Assembly: GCA_003223245.1 (NCBI GenBank)
Contig: QHYI01000114.1
Location: forward strand, 1-64,000
Origin: Acidobacteriota bacterium
Lineage (GTDB): Bacteria; Acidobacteriota; Terriglobia; Acidiferrales; UBA7541
Reading direction: 5' to 3'
DNA: 64,000 nucleotides
The translations under genes were made by a program, and so were the position numbers. The notes below the pieces were generated by a model. It saw only the letters and a list, made by a program, of their open reading frames with translations. It was not told where the DNA came from and did not search any database. This document shows positions 28,161 to 38,122 of the stretch, in pieces (within the stretch, counting starts at the first letter, position 1; each line of letters begins with the position of its first letter).

Positions 28161-29225
28161 ATGACCACGCAACTCGCTGATTCCGTGCCACGCTTGAAAC
28201 GGCTGCTCCCGCGGTTGCGCGGCAAGCGAATGGGTGTGCTTGGCGACCTAATGCTAGACCGTTATCTATGGGGCACGGCCTCGCGCTTGTCGCCGGAGGC
28301 GGCCGTGCCGGTGGTGGATTTTGCCGGACAGAAGGATTTCCTTGGTGGCGCGGCCAACGTCGCAAACAACCTTGCGGCGCTGGGCGCAAGGATCGCGGCG
28401 TTTGGCGTGCTTGGCAGGGACGAAGCAGGTCGCGCGTTGCAGCAATGCATGCGCGAGCGAAGCATCGGTGCAAAGGGGGTTCTGGCCGAAGCAAAACGCT
28501 TAACCACAGTGAAGACGCGCATTATCGCGAAGCACCACCAGGTGGTTCGCGTGGATCAGGAACGGCGGGAGCCGCCGCGGGAGGAAACCAGGGAAAAACT
28601 GCTGCGCGCGGTTTTTGCAAGCCTGGCTCACCTGGATGCCTTGGTGCTTTCGGATTATGACAAAGGGCTGATCACGGATGATTTTGCTGAGCGGGTGATG
28701 AGCGCCGCTCATAAGAACAAAGTTCCTGTGTTTGTGAAGCCCAAAAAATCGCGCCTATACGCCTATCGTGGTGCGCTCGTGATCGTATGCAACAAGGAGG
28801 AGGCGAGCTTTTTTGTGACCAAGGCCCTGACGGACGAAAAATCGTTCGAAGAAGCGGGGCGCGCGTTGCTGGCGCATTTTGGTTGCGGCGCTGTGGTGAT
28901 TACTCGCGGCGAAAATGGCATGAGTGTGTTTGAGGAATCCTCCCCCAAGCCTGTTCACATTCCGGCGACCGGCTATGAAGTAACTTATGCGCGAGTTGGA
29001 GAGCCGGGATTCGAGCGCGGCGCGACGGGCAGGCAAGTGTTTGATCTGACAGGTGCAGGCGACACGGTCTTGAGTGTGCTTGCGCTCGCGGCTGCAGCCG
29101 GGGCGTCGATTGTGGACGCTGCGAGGCTGGCGAACATTGCAGCCGGTGTGGTTGTGGGAAAATTAGGCACAGCTACCGTGTCACCACAAGAATTGCAGCA
29201 TGCGCTGGACGAGTTGAGGAGCTGA
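28161..29225 (+). CDS. rfaE1: D-glycero-beta-D-manno-heptose-7-phosphate kinase
   Basis: A 354-residue PfkB-family (ribokinase-like) sugar kinase matching the HldE/RfaE kinase domain. It phosphorylates heptose-7-phosphate at C1 on the way to ADP-heptose for the LPS inner core. Motifs: LGDLMLDRYLWG near the N-terminus, PVVDFAGQKDFLGGAANVANN for substrate binding, and the catalytic DLTGAGDTV (Asp as base). The adenylyltransferase domain found fused in E. coli HldE is absent, so this is the stand-alone kinase form. Confidence 0.9.
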   Translation: MTTQLADSVPRLKRLLPRLRGKRMGVLGDLMLDRYLWGTASRLSPEAAVPVVDFAGQKDFLGGAANVANNLAALGARIAAFGVLGRDEAGRALQQCMRERSIGAKGVLAEAKRLTTVKTRIIAKHHQVVRVDQERREPPREETREKLLRAVFASLAHLDALVLSDYDKGLITDDFAERVMSAAHKNKVPVFVKPKKSRLYAYRGALVIVCNKEEASFFVTKALTDEKSFEEAGRALLAHFGCGAVVITRGENGMSVFEESSPKPVHIPATGYEVTYARVGEPGFERGATGRQVFDLTGAGDTVLSVLALAAAAGASIVDAARLANIAAGVVVGKLGTATVSPQELQHALDELRS

Positions 29226-29243
29226 GCAGCCTGGAAGCGAACG

Positions 29244-29705
29244 CTACGGGGGAAAGCTGAGCGACTTGTCGGACCTAACGACCCAGATGTTGACGATTTT
29301 AGTTTTGCGGCTTTTTTCTGGGTCTGAGGCATCAGGCATGGGCGAATAAGGGCTCACCGCTATGCGCACATCCACGGCGTTGGACCCGTGCTCTGAGCTT
29401 GCGCAGACGAATTTGTAGCTACAGAGGATTTCGTAGCTCTTCACCGGGCCGTAATACCCGTCGGGCCCCCAGTCGGCCAGAAAGTCCTTCTTCGTATAAC
29501 TAGGCCCGGGTTTCCATAGCTCATACGCAAGGTCCGGGTTATTGGCAACCAGCGCGTTCAAGAAGCGCTTCGCGGCATTCTCTTCCGGGTAGTAGCGAAA
29601 GATAAAATAAAGGACGAGTATCACGGCCACCACGGCGACCGCGATGGTGAACGGTATGGCGCGTGATTTATGGGTTGTGACCGGAGGTGGATCGAGCAGC
29701 GTCAT
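29244..29705 (-). CDS. Membrane-anchored protein, unknown function
   Basis: A 153-residue protein with a single N-terminal membrane helix (residues 17-37) and an outward domain of about 110 residues. The domain starts with AAKRFLNALVANNPDLAYEL, which resembles the first helix of NTF2-like or DUF4878-type lipoproteins, but I cannot assign it firmly. It converges with the heptose kinase gene. Confidence 0.7.
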   Translation of the reverse strand: MTLLDPPPVTTHKSRAIPFTIAVAVVAVILVLYFIFRYYPEENAAKRFLNALVANNPDLAYELWKPGPSYTKKDFLADWGPDGYYGPVKSYEILCSYKFVCASSEHGSNAVDVRIAVSPYSPMPDASDPEKSRKTKIVNIWVVRSDKSLSFPP

Positions 29706-29897
29706 TCAGTAGTCTCCTGGCCCGCGAGCGCCAGATTCGAAAGTACAACGTGTTTCGAGAAACCTCTGCGCCATCGAGTGACACTAAAACCTTACAGAAA
29801 TTCGCTGCGTGAGTAAATGCTCCGAATAGAACACCGCTATGTCAGACGCCGTGAGTCAGGAATCATTCCAGGCAAGGTGGCAGTGCCAGTGGACCAA

Positions 29898-31031
29898 TTA
29901 CGCTTCCAAAGCGCCGGCGGCGCCTTCCGGAAGCTCGATCTCGTATTTGGTGCGGGCTTTTTCGCGGTGCATTTCGAGCGCGAGTTCGATGAGCTTGTCG
30001 ATCAGTTCGCGGAAGGGAATGCCACTGGCTTCCCACATTTTCGGGAACATGCTGATGGACGTGAAGCCGGGAATGGTGTTCACTTCGTTGAGATAGATTC
30101 TGCCGGTCTTCTTTTCAACAAAGAAATCGACGCGCGCCATGCCGCTGAGTTCCAAAGCGCGAAATGCTTCCACCGCGTATTTCTGAATCGTTGTTACCTG
30201 AGCGGGCTTGAGCTTCGCCGGAATCAGGATTTGCGAGCCTTCTTCCAGGTACTTGGCCGTGTAATCGTAAAATTCGCGGTGCGGCACGATTTCGCCGGGA
30301 ATCGAGGCTTTGGGATCGTGGTTACCAAGCACAGAAACTTCGATTTCGCGCCCAACGATACATTTCTCGACGAGAATTTTCATGGCGAATTCGGCTGCCA
30401 GATGCAAAGCCGGGGCTAGTTCCATACGCGAATGGACCTTGGTCATGCCTACCGAAGAGCCAAGCGTGGCCGGCTTCACGAACATGGGGTATCGGAATTT
30501 TTTCTCGATGGTCTTCTGGATTTCCTCGAGATGGCGTTCCCAATCCGCGCGCTGCACGGCAATCCACGGCACAACAGGGATGTGGGCTACCTGGAGGAGG
30601 CGCTTGGAGACGTCTTTGTCCATGCCGATGGCGGAGCCGAGCACACCGGCCCCGACGAACGGCAAGCCCGCCAAATCGAGCAGCCCCTGGATCGTGCCGT
30701 CTTCGCCATAGGTGCCGTGCATGACGGGAAAGACTACGTCAATTCGCTGGCCGCCGCCGCTGCGGTCAAGAGGGATCAGCGCGGCATCGGTCGGATCGGC
30801 CGCCATAACAACGCGCTGTCCGCCCCTCAATACTTCGGGAAGCATCTTTTGCGCCGCACTGCCGACAAGCCAGTGGCCTTCTTTAGTGATGCCGATGGGC
30901 ACAGCTTCATATTTGTCCGGATCGAGGCCACGAATCACGGAAGCGGCCGAGGCAAGCGAGACTTCATGTTCGCCGGAGCGGCCGCCAAAGAGAATGCCAA
31001 CGCGGAGTCGTTTTTTGTTATCTGGGGTCAC
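29898..31031 (-). CDS. ddl: D-alanine--D-alanine ligase
   Basis: An ATP-grasp enzyme making D-Ala-D-Ala for peptidoglycan precursors. The 377-residue protein shows GILFGGRSGEHEVSLASA at the N-terminus, PVMHGTYGEDGTIQGLL, VKPATLGSSVGM in the ATP-grasp domain and YLNEVNTIPGFTSISMFP at the C-terminus, with the metal-binding Glu and Asn. The length and insert suggest the longer B-type ligases. It stands alone rather than in a mur cluster. Confidence 0.97.
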   Translation of the reverse strand: MTPDNKKRLRVGILFGGRSGEHEVSLASAASVIRGLDPDKYEAVPIGITKEGHWLVGSAAQKMLPEVLRGGQRVVMAADPTDAALIPLDRSGGGQRIDVVFPVMHGTYGEDGTIQGLLDLAGLPFVGAGVLGSAIGMDKDVSKRLLQVAHIPVVPWIAVQRADWERHLEEIQKTIEKKFRYPMFVKPATLGSSVGMTKVHSRMELAPALHLAAEFAMKILVEKCIVGREIEVSVLGNHDPKASIPGEIVPHREFYDYTAKYLEEGSQILIPAKLKPAQVTTIQKYAVEAFRALELSGMARVDFFVEKKTGRIYLNEVNTIPGFTSISMFPKMWEASGIPFRELIDKLIELALEMHREKARTKYEIELPEGAAGALEA

Positions 31032-31263
31032 GGGAGGTTCCAGTTTTCCGTCATCAGTAATCAGTTTTCAGTTATAAGGGAAAATGGAAGCGAGGTGTGA
31101 TGGATGTTTTCGATGGCGTTCTGAATTGACAACGGACGACTGAAAACAACTGACTTTTGCCCAACTGGAGCTTATTCCGGGGTCCTCTACAAAATGCCCA
31201 GCCCTGGCGCTTAGCGTTCCGGCGTCAACGACGCCGCAGACTGTGGAACGACGCGCTGCTTAC

Positions 31264-32175
31264 TCACAAGATTTTCTGGCCCAGAGCGGAGAGCACCAAC
31301 TCGACACCGAGAAGTGCCGTGCGGTTGTGCTCATCGAGGATTGGATTAATCTCGACCACTTCCATGGACACCATGGATTCCGTATCGGCAATCATTTCCA
31401 TAGCCAGATGGGCTTCGCGATAAGTGGCGCCGCCGCGGACGGGCGTGCCAACACCGGGCGCATCGGTAGGGTCGACGAAGTCCATATCCAGGCTGACGGC
31501 GACTCCCGCGGTGTCGTCCATGGCGTATTTGAGGGCTTCGGACATGACGTCGCGCAGGCCGCGCTCGTCAATGTCGCGCATAGTAAAAACATGGACGCCG
31601 GATTTCTTGACGATTTTGCGTTCCTGGGCGTCGAGGTCGCGCGCCCCGACGATAACGATATTGCCGGGCTCGGCCTTGGGTTTGAAGCCCCCGAGATCGA
31701 CAAGCTCCGGCGCGCCATAACCCATAATGGCCGCAAGCGGCATACCGTGAATGTTGCCCGAGGGAGAAGATTCTGGCGTGTTCATGTCGCCGTGCGCGTC
31801 GAGCCAGAGGTAACCGATTTCTTTTTTCTGCTGGCGGAAATGAGAAGCCACGCCGGCCGCTGCGCCGACCGCGATGGAGTGATCTCCGCCAAGCACGAGC
31901 GGGAGAAAGCCCTCGCCCAGGGATTTTTCGACAGTTTTACAAATATCCTGGCAGGTTTCCGCAATTTCTTGAAGGTATTTGGCGCGCTTTTCCCCTACGG
32001 GCATTTCTTCCGGCTGCTTCACTTCCAGGTTGCCGAGGTCTTCCACAGTGTGCCCAAGTTTCTTGATAGCAGATTGCAAGCCCGCGCCGCGCAGAGCGGA
32101 GGGGCCCATATCCACACCGCGGCGACTTTGGCCGAGGTCCATGGGAACGCCGATGATGCGAACTTTTTGCGCCAT
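31264..32175 (-). CDS. rocF: Arginase
   Basis: A binuclear manganese enzyme hydrolysing arginine to ornithine and urea. The 303-residue protein keeps the metal-binding blocks LVLGGDHSIAVG, WLDAHGDMNTP and SLDMDFVDPTDAPG, plus the substrate-loop segment SPSGNIHGMPLA. The N-terminus (IGVPMDLGQSRRGVDMGPSA) is typical of true arginases rather than agmatinases. No other arginine-catabolism gene adjoins, though proline dehydrogenase lies elsewhere in the window. Confidence 0.95.
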   Translation of the reverse strand: MAQKVRIIGVPMDLGQSRRGVDMGPSALRGAGLQSAIKKLGHTVEDLGNLEVKQPEEMPVGEKRAKYLQEIAETCQDICKTVEKSLGEGFLPLVLGGDHSIAVGAAAGVASHFRQQKKEIGYLWLDAHGDMNTPESSPSGNIHGMPLAAIMGYGAPELVDLGGFKPKAEPGNIVIVGARDLDAQERKIVKKSGVHVFTMRDIDERGLRDVMSEALKYAMDDTAGVAVSLDMDFVDPTDAPGVGTPVRGGATYREAHLAMEMIADTESMVSMEVVEINPILDEHNRTALLGVELVLSALGQKIL

Positions 32176-32317
32176 GGGTCATCCGTGATTCGTGACTGGC
32201 GGCTCGTGACTAGTAGAAAGCCCGCGCCGGTGCCAGGCACGCGCTGCCATTCAGCCCAAATCCAGTCCTTTATTGCTACAAACTTCGGAACCGCGGGAGG
32301 AGGCCGAACTACCCGCA

Positions 32318-33619
32318 CTAAGGATACACGCGGTAAATCATGCGAGGGAAGGGAATCACCTCGCGAATGTGCTCGGTGCCGCAAATCCAAGCGACGGTGC
32401 GTTCCAGGCCCAAGCCGAAGCCCGAATGTGGCACACTGCCGTAGCGCCGCAGGTCGAGATACCACTGGAACGCTTCCTCAGGAAGGTTGTGCTCGCGAAG
32501 GCGCTTGACGAGCAAGTCGTAATCATGGATGCGCTGGCTGCCGCCGATGATTTCTCCATAGCCTTCCGGAGCGAGCATGTCAAAAGCGAGGGCCAGTTCG
32601 GGGCGCTTCGGGTCCGGTTGCATGTAGAAAGCCTTAAGAGATGTGGGATAGCGATGCACAATCACTGGACGATCAAAGGAACTCGAAATGATGGTTTCCT
32701 CGTCGCCGCCAAAGTCGTCGCCAAACTTGGCGGGATTGCCATTTTTGTTGAGCACGGAAACGGCTTCTTCGTAACTGATCCGTGGGAAGGGCGGCTTAAC
32801 ACATTCCAGCTTTTTTGTGTCGCGCTTGAGGGTTTCCAGTTCGCGTGATTTGTTTTCTAGCACACCCTGGACAATAGCGCTGACGAGACCTTCGCCGAGG
32901 GCCATGGCCTCGTCCAGTTCGACGTAAGCGGCTTCCGGTTCGAGCATCCAAAATTCCGTGAGGTGCCGGCGAGTCTTCGATTTTTCGGCTCGGAAGGTAG
33001 GGCCAAACGTATAGATTTTGCCCAGCGCCATGGCCAAGGCTTCGCCATAAAGCTGGCCGCTTTGCGTCAAGTACGCCTTTTGGTCGTCGATGTAATTGAC
33101 CTCGAAGAGCGTGGACGTGCCTTCGCAAGCCGCGGGCGTGAACATCGGCGCATCGGTAAGTGTGTAGTCCTGGCTGTCCATGAATGCACGGGCCGCGCGA
33201 ATGGCTTCGGCGCGAACGCGGAGGATAGCGGCTTGCCGAGGCGTACGGATCCACAGATGGCGGTGGTCGAGCAGAAAGTCCACTCCGTGTTCTTTGAGCT
33301 GGATGGGGAAGGGAGTGGATTCCGGCACTTTTTGCACAACTTGCAACTTCGTGACGCCAATTTCGTAGCCGCCGGGTGCGCGTTTCTCCGAGCGGATGAT
33401 TCCCGCAACGATGACGCTCGATTCCTGCGTCAGGCCCTTCAGCGCTTCGAACGCCCCGGGATTCTCTTTGAGCGAGCAAACGCCCTGGATCACTCCCGTG
33501 CCATCACGGAAAATGGGGAAAAGCAGCTTGCCGGACTCGCGTAGGTTGTAAAGCCAACCCTTGAGCGTAACTTCCTGCCCGTCGTGTTTTCCCGCCTGCT
33601 CGATGGTGATCGTCGTCAT
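32318..33619 (-). CDS. asnS: Asparaginyl-tRNA synthetase
   Basis: A class IIb aminoacyl-tRNA synthetase charging tRNA-Asn. The 433-residue length is typical. The N-terminal OB fold ([20 protein letters not shown]) binds the anticodon. Motif 2 is in [20 protein letters not shown] and motif 3 in [16 protein letters not shown]. The protein starts with [10 protein letters not shown] at 33619. Downstream on the same strand, 140 bases on, is arginase. Confidence 0.97.
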   Translation of the reverse strand: MTTITIEQAGKHDGQEVTLKGWLYNLRESGKLLFPIFRDGTGVIQGVCSLKENPGAFEALKGLTQESSVIVAGIIRSEKRAPGGYEIGVTKLQVVQKVPESTPFPIQLKEHGVDFLLDHRHLWIRTPRQAAILRVRAEAIRAARAFMDSQDYTLTDAPMFTPAACEGTSTLFEVNYIDDQKAYLTQSGQLYGEALAMALGKIYTFGPTFRAEKSKTRRHLTEFWMLEPEAAYVELDEAMALGEGLVSAIVQGVLENKSRELETLKRDTKKLECVKPPFPRISYEEAVSVLNKNGNPAKFGDDFGGDEETIISSSFDRPVIVHRYPTSLKAFYMQPDPKRPELALAFDMLAPEGYGEIIGGSQRIHDYDLLVKRLREHNLPEEAFQWYLDLRRYGSVPHSGFGLGLERTVAWICGTEHIREVIPFPRMIYRVYP

Positions 33620-33660
33620 AGTGCGATTCTGCGTGTGATTCGCAAACGGTTAGTTTACCA

Positions 33661-34000
33661 GAGAAGTGTAACCATCAGGCATGTGTGAGTGGGCGAGGTC
33701 GCAACCAGAAACGGTCCGCGGGATCGGCGGGAAGACCGGGGTTCGCCGCTTCGAGCACGATTTCATGGGTAAAGGGCGCTTGATGGAATCCCGGAGCCGA
33801 CGGCCGCAGCCAAGCCAAGAAATCTGGGCTCCATTCCCCTCGCCTCTTACGGTCGAGCGGCAGCTCTGCCTAGGGTGCTGACTGGCGATACCCAAAGTTC
33901 ACTCGCCTTGGTTGCTGGGCGCGTTTTTCGCACGGCGACCGAGCTGCTCAGGACTCGGAAGGAGCCAAATCCAGATGTGCGTGTGGAGCAGAAGATTCGA
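33661..34000 (-). pseudogene. Decayed VapC-type PIN-domain toxin
   Basis: Three minus-strand blocks in different frames line up as one PIN toxin. LLLHTHIWIWLL (near 33965-33997) matches the usual LLLDTHVWLW start, with the first catalytic Asp changed to His. ELWVSPVSTLGRAA follows in another frame. Then comes APFTHEIVLEAA with LPADPADRF, the late PIN motif with its acidic residue. The blocks are broken by shifts and stops, and the expected ATG reads TCG. It directly follows an antitoxin remnant in the usual order. The match is from memory of the family. Confidence 0.72.
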
Positions 34001-34229
34001 TCGCGAAGGGCCTCAAGCTCATCGAGATCGATTACTGGTGACACGATGTCGCCAAGAATCTTGACCGAATTTCGCATGGATCCAAACCGTGCCGCCCGGT
34101 CAACGCTTACAGCGGGGGTACCACATCCGCAACAGGCTTGCCGTGGCGTGTGATGCGGATGCGCTTTTTGGTCTTGCGCGCTCGCTCGAGCATTGCCAGA
34201 CATTTTGCTTTGAATTGCGGGATAGGCAC
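34001..34229 (-). pseudogene. Decayed Phd/YefM-type antitoxin
   Basis: From a GTG at 34229 the minus strand reads PIPQFKAKCLAMLERARK then IRITRHGKPVADVVPPL and stops at 34107. This is the DNA-binding half of a Phd/YefM antitoxin. The expected C-terminal half continues in another frame as GSMRNSVKILGDIVSP and ELEALRD. One frameshift therefore splits the protein. An in-frame stop lies 15 bases before the GTG. It is followed immediately by the PIN remnant. Confidence 0.75.
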
Positions 34230-34298
34230 TTCTTCCGCGGAGAATCAGCTAGTCAAGATGATAGACCATGGCCCGATAATTGGTCAGTTTTACGTGTT

Positions 34299-35177
34299 TT
34301 ACGAGACCTCGGTTAAGGCCCAAGCTTTCTCAAAGCGGTCGAGTGACTTGCGGGCGGCCGCGAGTTGTTCGCTTACGGTGGGGGCGTCGTGGCCGCTTTT
34401 TTCTTTCAACTCGAGGACCATCGGTAAGCCACTGTTTTGTCCCGCGGACTTGAGCAACTTGATGGCATCGGGCCAATCGATGGAGCCATCGTAGGGTGGC
34501 AGATGCTCGTCTTTCTCGCCATGGTTGTCGTGAAGATGAACAGAAGAAACCAGCTCTTTGAGCGGCACAAAACTCTTCTCCAAGCGTTGTTCTTCCGGGA
34601 ATTCCGCGAGATGCGCGTGGCCAATATCAAAATTGAACCGCAAGCCGGTGAGCCGCGTTTCCTCTACGAATGCTCGAAGGTAATCGGCACTCCCCATTTC
34701 GCTGGTCGTGTTTTCGACGCAAATGGTGACCCCGGCGTGTCGCGCGTGCAAGATCAGGTGCTCCAGCGAGCTGAAAGCGGCGTCACGCTTGCGCGGGTCG
34801 GCTGTTTCGTGCGAGCCACCCATATGCACGATGAGCCGGGCGTAGGGCAAATCATCAGCGACATCAATCACGCGCTTCAGTTCGTCCATGGCTTCGATGC
34901 GGCGCACACGCTCGATTTCGCAAATCGAAAGCGGAGTACCGCTCTCGCGCATGGCGCTCATGTCGCGCCGGTTCGGAGCGTGAAGCGAAACGAGTTGCAA
35001 ATGATGTGCCTCCAGGGCGCTGGCCATGGCGCGAACTTCCTGCTTGACCGTGTATTCGAAATGGCTGCGCGCACAGAAAATCTCGACGCCTTCAAAACCC
35101 GCTCCGGCTACCTGGCCGAGGAGTTCCGGCGTCAGTTTGTGCGTCACGAACAAGTAGGTCGAAAGTAGTCTCTGCAT
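34299..35177 (-). CDS. Sugar phosphate isomerase/epimerase (xylose isomerase-like TIM barrel)
   Basis: A 292-residue protein of the AP-endonuclease-2 superfamily. Metal-binding residues are likely in ICVENTTSEMG, RFNFDIGHAHLAEFP, SSVHLHDNHGEKDEHLP and the late VLELKEK. These enzymes isomerise or epimerise sugars, or act on related compounds such as inositol derivatives; the substrate cannot be named. Its start lies about 100 bases from the ggt stop on the same strand, and it ends about 70 bases before the antitoxin remnant. Confidence 0.88.
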   Translation of the reverse strand: MQRLLSTYLFVTHKLTPELLGQVAGAGFEGVEIFCARSHFEYTVKQEVRAMASALEAHHLQLVSLHAPNRRDMSAMRESGTPLSICEIERVRRIEAMDELKRVIDVADDLPYARLIVHMGGSHETADPRKRDAAFSSLEHLILHARHAGVTICVENTTSEMGSADYLRAFVEETRLTGLRFNFDIGHAHLAEFPEEQRLEKSFVPLKELVSSVHLHDNHGEKDEHLPPYDGSIDWPDAIKLLKSAGQNSGLPMVLELKEKSGHDAPTVSEQLAAARKSLDRFEKAWALTEVS

Positions 35178-35277
35178 GAGGTCCTGGGTTTCAGGGACGG
35201 AAGACCGTCCAAAAGTTTACCGTACTTTTGTCCGCGCCTTCTTATTCTCTCAGACCACTGTGCTTTATCCTTCCCTC

Positions 35278-37128
35278 TCAATATCCAATCGCGGAGCCCC
35301 GATCGCGCGGATCGGCCGCGCCGAGGCGCTCCCCAGTTTGCGGATCGATGCCGATAGCGTTGACCAACCCCATGTGCTTGCTCAACTTGGCTTCACTGCC
35401 AAGGCTCGGCGTATAGTACCAGCCGCGTTCCACGTCATATCCACGAGCGCGCAGAGCCTGCTCCATGCTCAAGGGAAACTCTGCTTCCATGCGGATACGG
35501 TCGGGAAACCATTGATGATGAAAGCGCGGGGCGTTGACAGCGGCTTGTGCGCTCATGCCCAGGCGCATCCAGTTGATGACGCTCAGCAAAGTGGCCGAAA
35601 TGATCGTCGGCCCGCCGGGCGAGCCGGTGACGAAGCTGAGTTTCCCATCGCGCAACAGAATCGTCGGCGTCATGGAACTGAGCGGGCGATGTCCAGGAGC
35701 GATGGCGTTGGCGTCCGACTGCATGAGCTCATAGAGCGAATTGGGAGCGCCAGCCTGGGTGGTGAAGTCGTCCATCTCGTCGTTTAGCAGAAAGCCCGCA
35801 GCGCAGGTTACGTGCGAGCCGTAGCTATCGTTCAATGTATACGTGCTGGCGACCGCGTTTCCCGCCGCGTCTACCACCGAAAAGTGCGTCGTATGGTGGC
35901 CCTCGGCCTTACTGCTGACGAGGTGTGGTCCTGCGTCGGGGCTCGGGGAGGCGCCGCAAACGTGTGGAGCTCCCGCGGTGACATTCTTGCTCGAAGATGC
36001 TTTTCGAGGATCGATGGTTGCTGCGCGCTCCTTGGCGTAACAAGGGTCGGTCAGACCGGCCACGGGAATTTTGGTGTAGTCGGGATCGGCCAGGTACGCC
36101 GCGCGATCGGCGAACACGCGGCGCATCGTTTCGACGACCATGTGAACGCTCTGCGGATCGTCCCAGCCTTTCAGTGGCACGTCCTTCAGCATGTTCAGCG
36201 CTTCAATGATCGCCACGCCACCGGAGCTCGGCGGGGGAGCAGTCAGTACTTCCCAACGGTGGCCGCCGCTGTCATATTTCGCATGAAGAAATTCACGCAA
36301 CTTTGGCTTGTAATTCGCAAGGTCCTCGAGCGTGATGATGCCGCCATTCTTGGCCATTTCATCGGTGAGCACATGGGCAATTTCGCCATGATAAAACTCA
36401 TTGGCCCCGGACTGCGCGATACGCTTCAGCGTTGCCGCAAGCTCTGGCTGCTGCAGCGTATCTCCAGCCATGAACATCCGGCCCCCATTTAAAAAAATCC
36501 GCTTGCTGGCCGGAAAGACCCGCAAACCTGGGCTCTCTTCCTCTAACTCCGCAGCCAATTTTCCACGGATGAGGAAACCTTCCTCTGCGAGACGGATGGC
36601 CGGAGCCATGACGTCTGCCAGCTTCATCGTTCCGTAGCTTTTCAGGGCCAATTCGAGGCCCGCAACCGTTCCGGGCACGGCGACGGAGCGATATCCAATG
36701 ACGGAGGCTTCTTCGTCGAGCTTTCCGTCCTTGCCGATGTACATATCCCGCGTGGCCTTGCCGGGAGCCGTTTCGCGGTAGTCGAGAAAGGCCGTTTTGC
36801 CGTCCGCGAGACGGATAAGCATGAAGCCACCGCCGCCGATGTTGCCTGCGGCCGGCTCGACGACCGCCAGAGCGAAGGCCGTCGCAACGGCCGCGTCTAC
36901 CGCGTTGCCGCCACGCTTCAGAATTTCGACTCCAGCCTGCGATCCGAGTTCTTCGTCGGTGACAACCATGCCGTGTATGGCGCTCACTGCCTGCGTAGGC
37001 CATGGCTTGGGCGCTTCCGCCTGGGCCGGAGTCTTCGCTGCACATTGCCAAGCGCCCTGCGATCCCAGAAGCAAGGCTCCAGCAAGGACCAAGAAAGGCG
37101 TCACAATTGCGTTTCGTTTGGAAATCAT
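35278..37128 (-). CDS. ggt: Gamma-glutamyltranspeptidase, exported
   Basis: A 616-residue Ntn hydrolase that cleaves gamma-glutamyl bonds such as that of glutathione and self-cleaves into two subunits. A signal peptide covers residues 1-31. The small subunit should begin at T413 in TTHFSVVDAAGN, the catalytic Thr. The glycine pair for the oxyanion hole is within PLSSMTPTILLRDGK to GSPGGPTII. The large subunit is somewhat longer than in E. coli because of a Ser/Pro-rich insert around residues 378-410. Periplasmic location is inferred. Confidence 0.96.
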   Translation of the reverse strand: MISKRNAIVTPFLVLAGALLLGSQGAWQCAAKTPAQAEAPKPWPTQAVSAIHGMVVTDEELGSQAGVEILKRGGNAVDAAVATAFALAVVEPAAGNIGGGGFMLIRLADGKTAFLDYRETAPGKATRDMYIGKDGKLDEEASVIGYRSVAVPGTVAGLELALKSYGTMKLADVMAPAIRLAEEGFLIRGKLAAELEEESPGLRVFPASKRIFLNGGRMFMAGDTLQQPELAATLKRIAQSGANEFYHGEIAHVLTDEMAKNGGIITLEDLANYKPKLREFLHAKYDSGGHRWEVLTAPPPSSGGVAIIEALNMLKDVPLKGWDDPQSVHMVVETMRRVFADRAAYLADPDYTKIPVAGLTDPCYAKERAATIDPRKASSSKNVTAGAPHVCGASPSPDAGPHLVSSKAEGHHTTHFSVVDAAGNAVASTYTLNDSYGSHVTCAAGFLLNDEMDDFTTQAGAPNSLYELMQSDANAIAPGHRPLSSMTPTILLRDGKLSFVTGSPGGPTIISATLLSVINWMRLGMSAQAAVNAPRFHHQWFPDRIRMEAEFPLSMEQALRARGYDVERGWYYTPSLGSEAKLSKHMGLVNAIGIDPQTGERLGAADPRDRGSAIGY

Positions 37129-37246
37129 CCCAGAAAAACACTAAGGGATTCGCAGAAGAGCGTCAAGGCGAGCGCCTTAAACGTATTGGCTCAGAAGCGA
37201 ACTTATCAGCCCGGATAAAAACGAGATGGTTGCTATTTCGCGGAAA

Positions 37247-38122
37247 TCACTGTTCGCCAAGAAATTCGATGGTAGGCGGTCCTGGGACCAAGCCCGCCTT
37301 GGTGCCACGGACGATCAGCTCTTTTACGGCCTGCCGGCCCTTTTCGCCATAACCAAGCGTCCACTTGTTCACGTACATGCCCACAAACTGGTCAGCAAGT
37401 TCGGTATCCATTTCGCGCGCGAATTGCATGGCGTAATTCAACGCTTCTTCGCGGTGCTCCAGGCCGTAGGCCACGCTGTCGCGAATGGTCTTTGCGATTT
37501 GGCGTCCGACTCTTGTCCCCAGGGCGCGGCGAACGGCGTTGCCTCCCAGGGGAAGCGGCAGGCCGGTTTGCTCTTGCCACCAAATGCCGAGATCAATCAC
37601 CTTGTGCAAACCCTTTTCCGGGAAGAAGAGCTGTCCTTCGTGAATGAGCAGCCCCGCCTCGACAAGATTGTTCTGTACCGCATCGATGATTTTGTCGAAG
37701 GGTATGACCACCGGCTCAAAATTGGGCTCGAAAAGCTTCAGCGTAAGATACGCGGAGGTTTTCAAACCCGGAACGCCGATACGCTTGCCTAGGAGTTCCT
37801 GCGGCTTCACGGCCCTTGTGGAAACGACAATGGGACCGTAGCCCTCGCCAAAGCTGGCGCCGCAGTCGAGAAGCACGTACTTGTCGCGAAGCGAGGGGTA
37901 GGCGGCGAAGCTGATGGCGGTAACGTCGTAAGTCTCGCTCAGCGCCGCTTCGTTGAGCGATTGAATGTCTGAAAGAATGTGCGTGTACTTGTAGCCCGGC
38001 GTGGAAAGTTTGTGAGTCGCCAGCGCATAGAACATAAAAGCATCGTCGGAGTCCGGCGAATGCGCCAGCTTAATCTCGACGGATGCTGGTCCAGGTTTCG
38101 AGGCTGCTGGTTGGCCAGGCAT
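37247..38122 (-). CDS. mqnD: 1,4-dihydroxy-6-naphthoate synthase (futalosine pathway)
   Basis: It converts cyclic dehypoxanthine futalosine to 1,4-dihydroxy-6-naphthoate in the alternative menaquinone route. The 291-residue protein has the periplasmic-binding-protein-like fold of MqnA/MqnD. LAHSPDSDDAFMFYALATHK is the MqnD-specific start, and GPIVVSTR and GLLIHEGQLFF (with the catalytic His region) follow. The partner genes mqnA, mqnB and mqnC are not in the window. Confidence 0.93.
   Translation of the reverse strand: MPGQPAASKPGPASVEIKLAHSPDSDDAFMFYALATHKLSTPGYKYTHILSDIQSLNEAALSETYDVTAISFAAYPSLRDKYVLLDCGASFGEGYGPIVVSTRAVKPQELLGKRIGVPGLKTSAYLTLKLFEPNFEPVVIPFDKIIDAVQNNLVEAGLLIHEGQLFFPEKGLHKVIDLGIWWQEQTGLPLPLGGNAVRRALGTRVGRQIAKTIRDSVAYGLEHREEALNYAMQFAREMDTELADQFVGMYVNKWTLGYGEKGRQAVKELIVRGTKAGLVPGPPTIEFLGEQ

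Noticed and set aside
31243-32508. Plus-strand open frame of 421 codons opposite arginase and the end of asnS
   Set aside because: Antisense to two enzymes with complete catalytic motifs.
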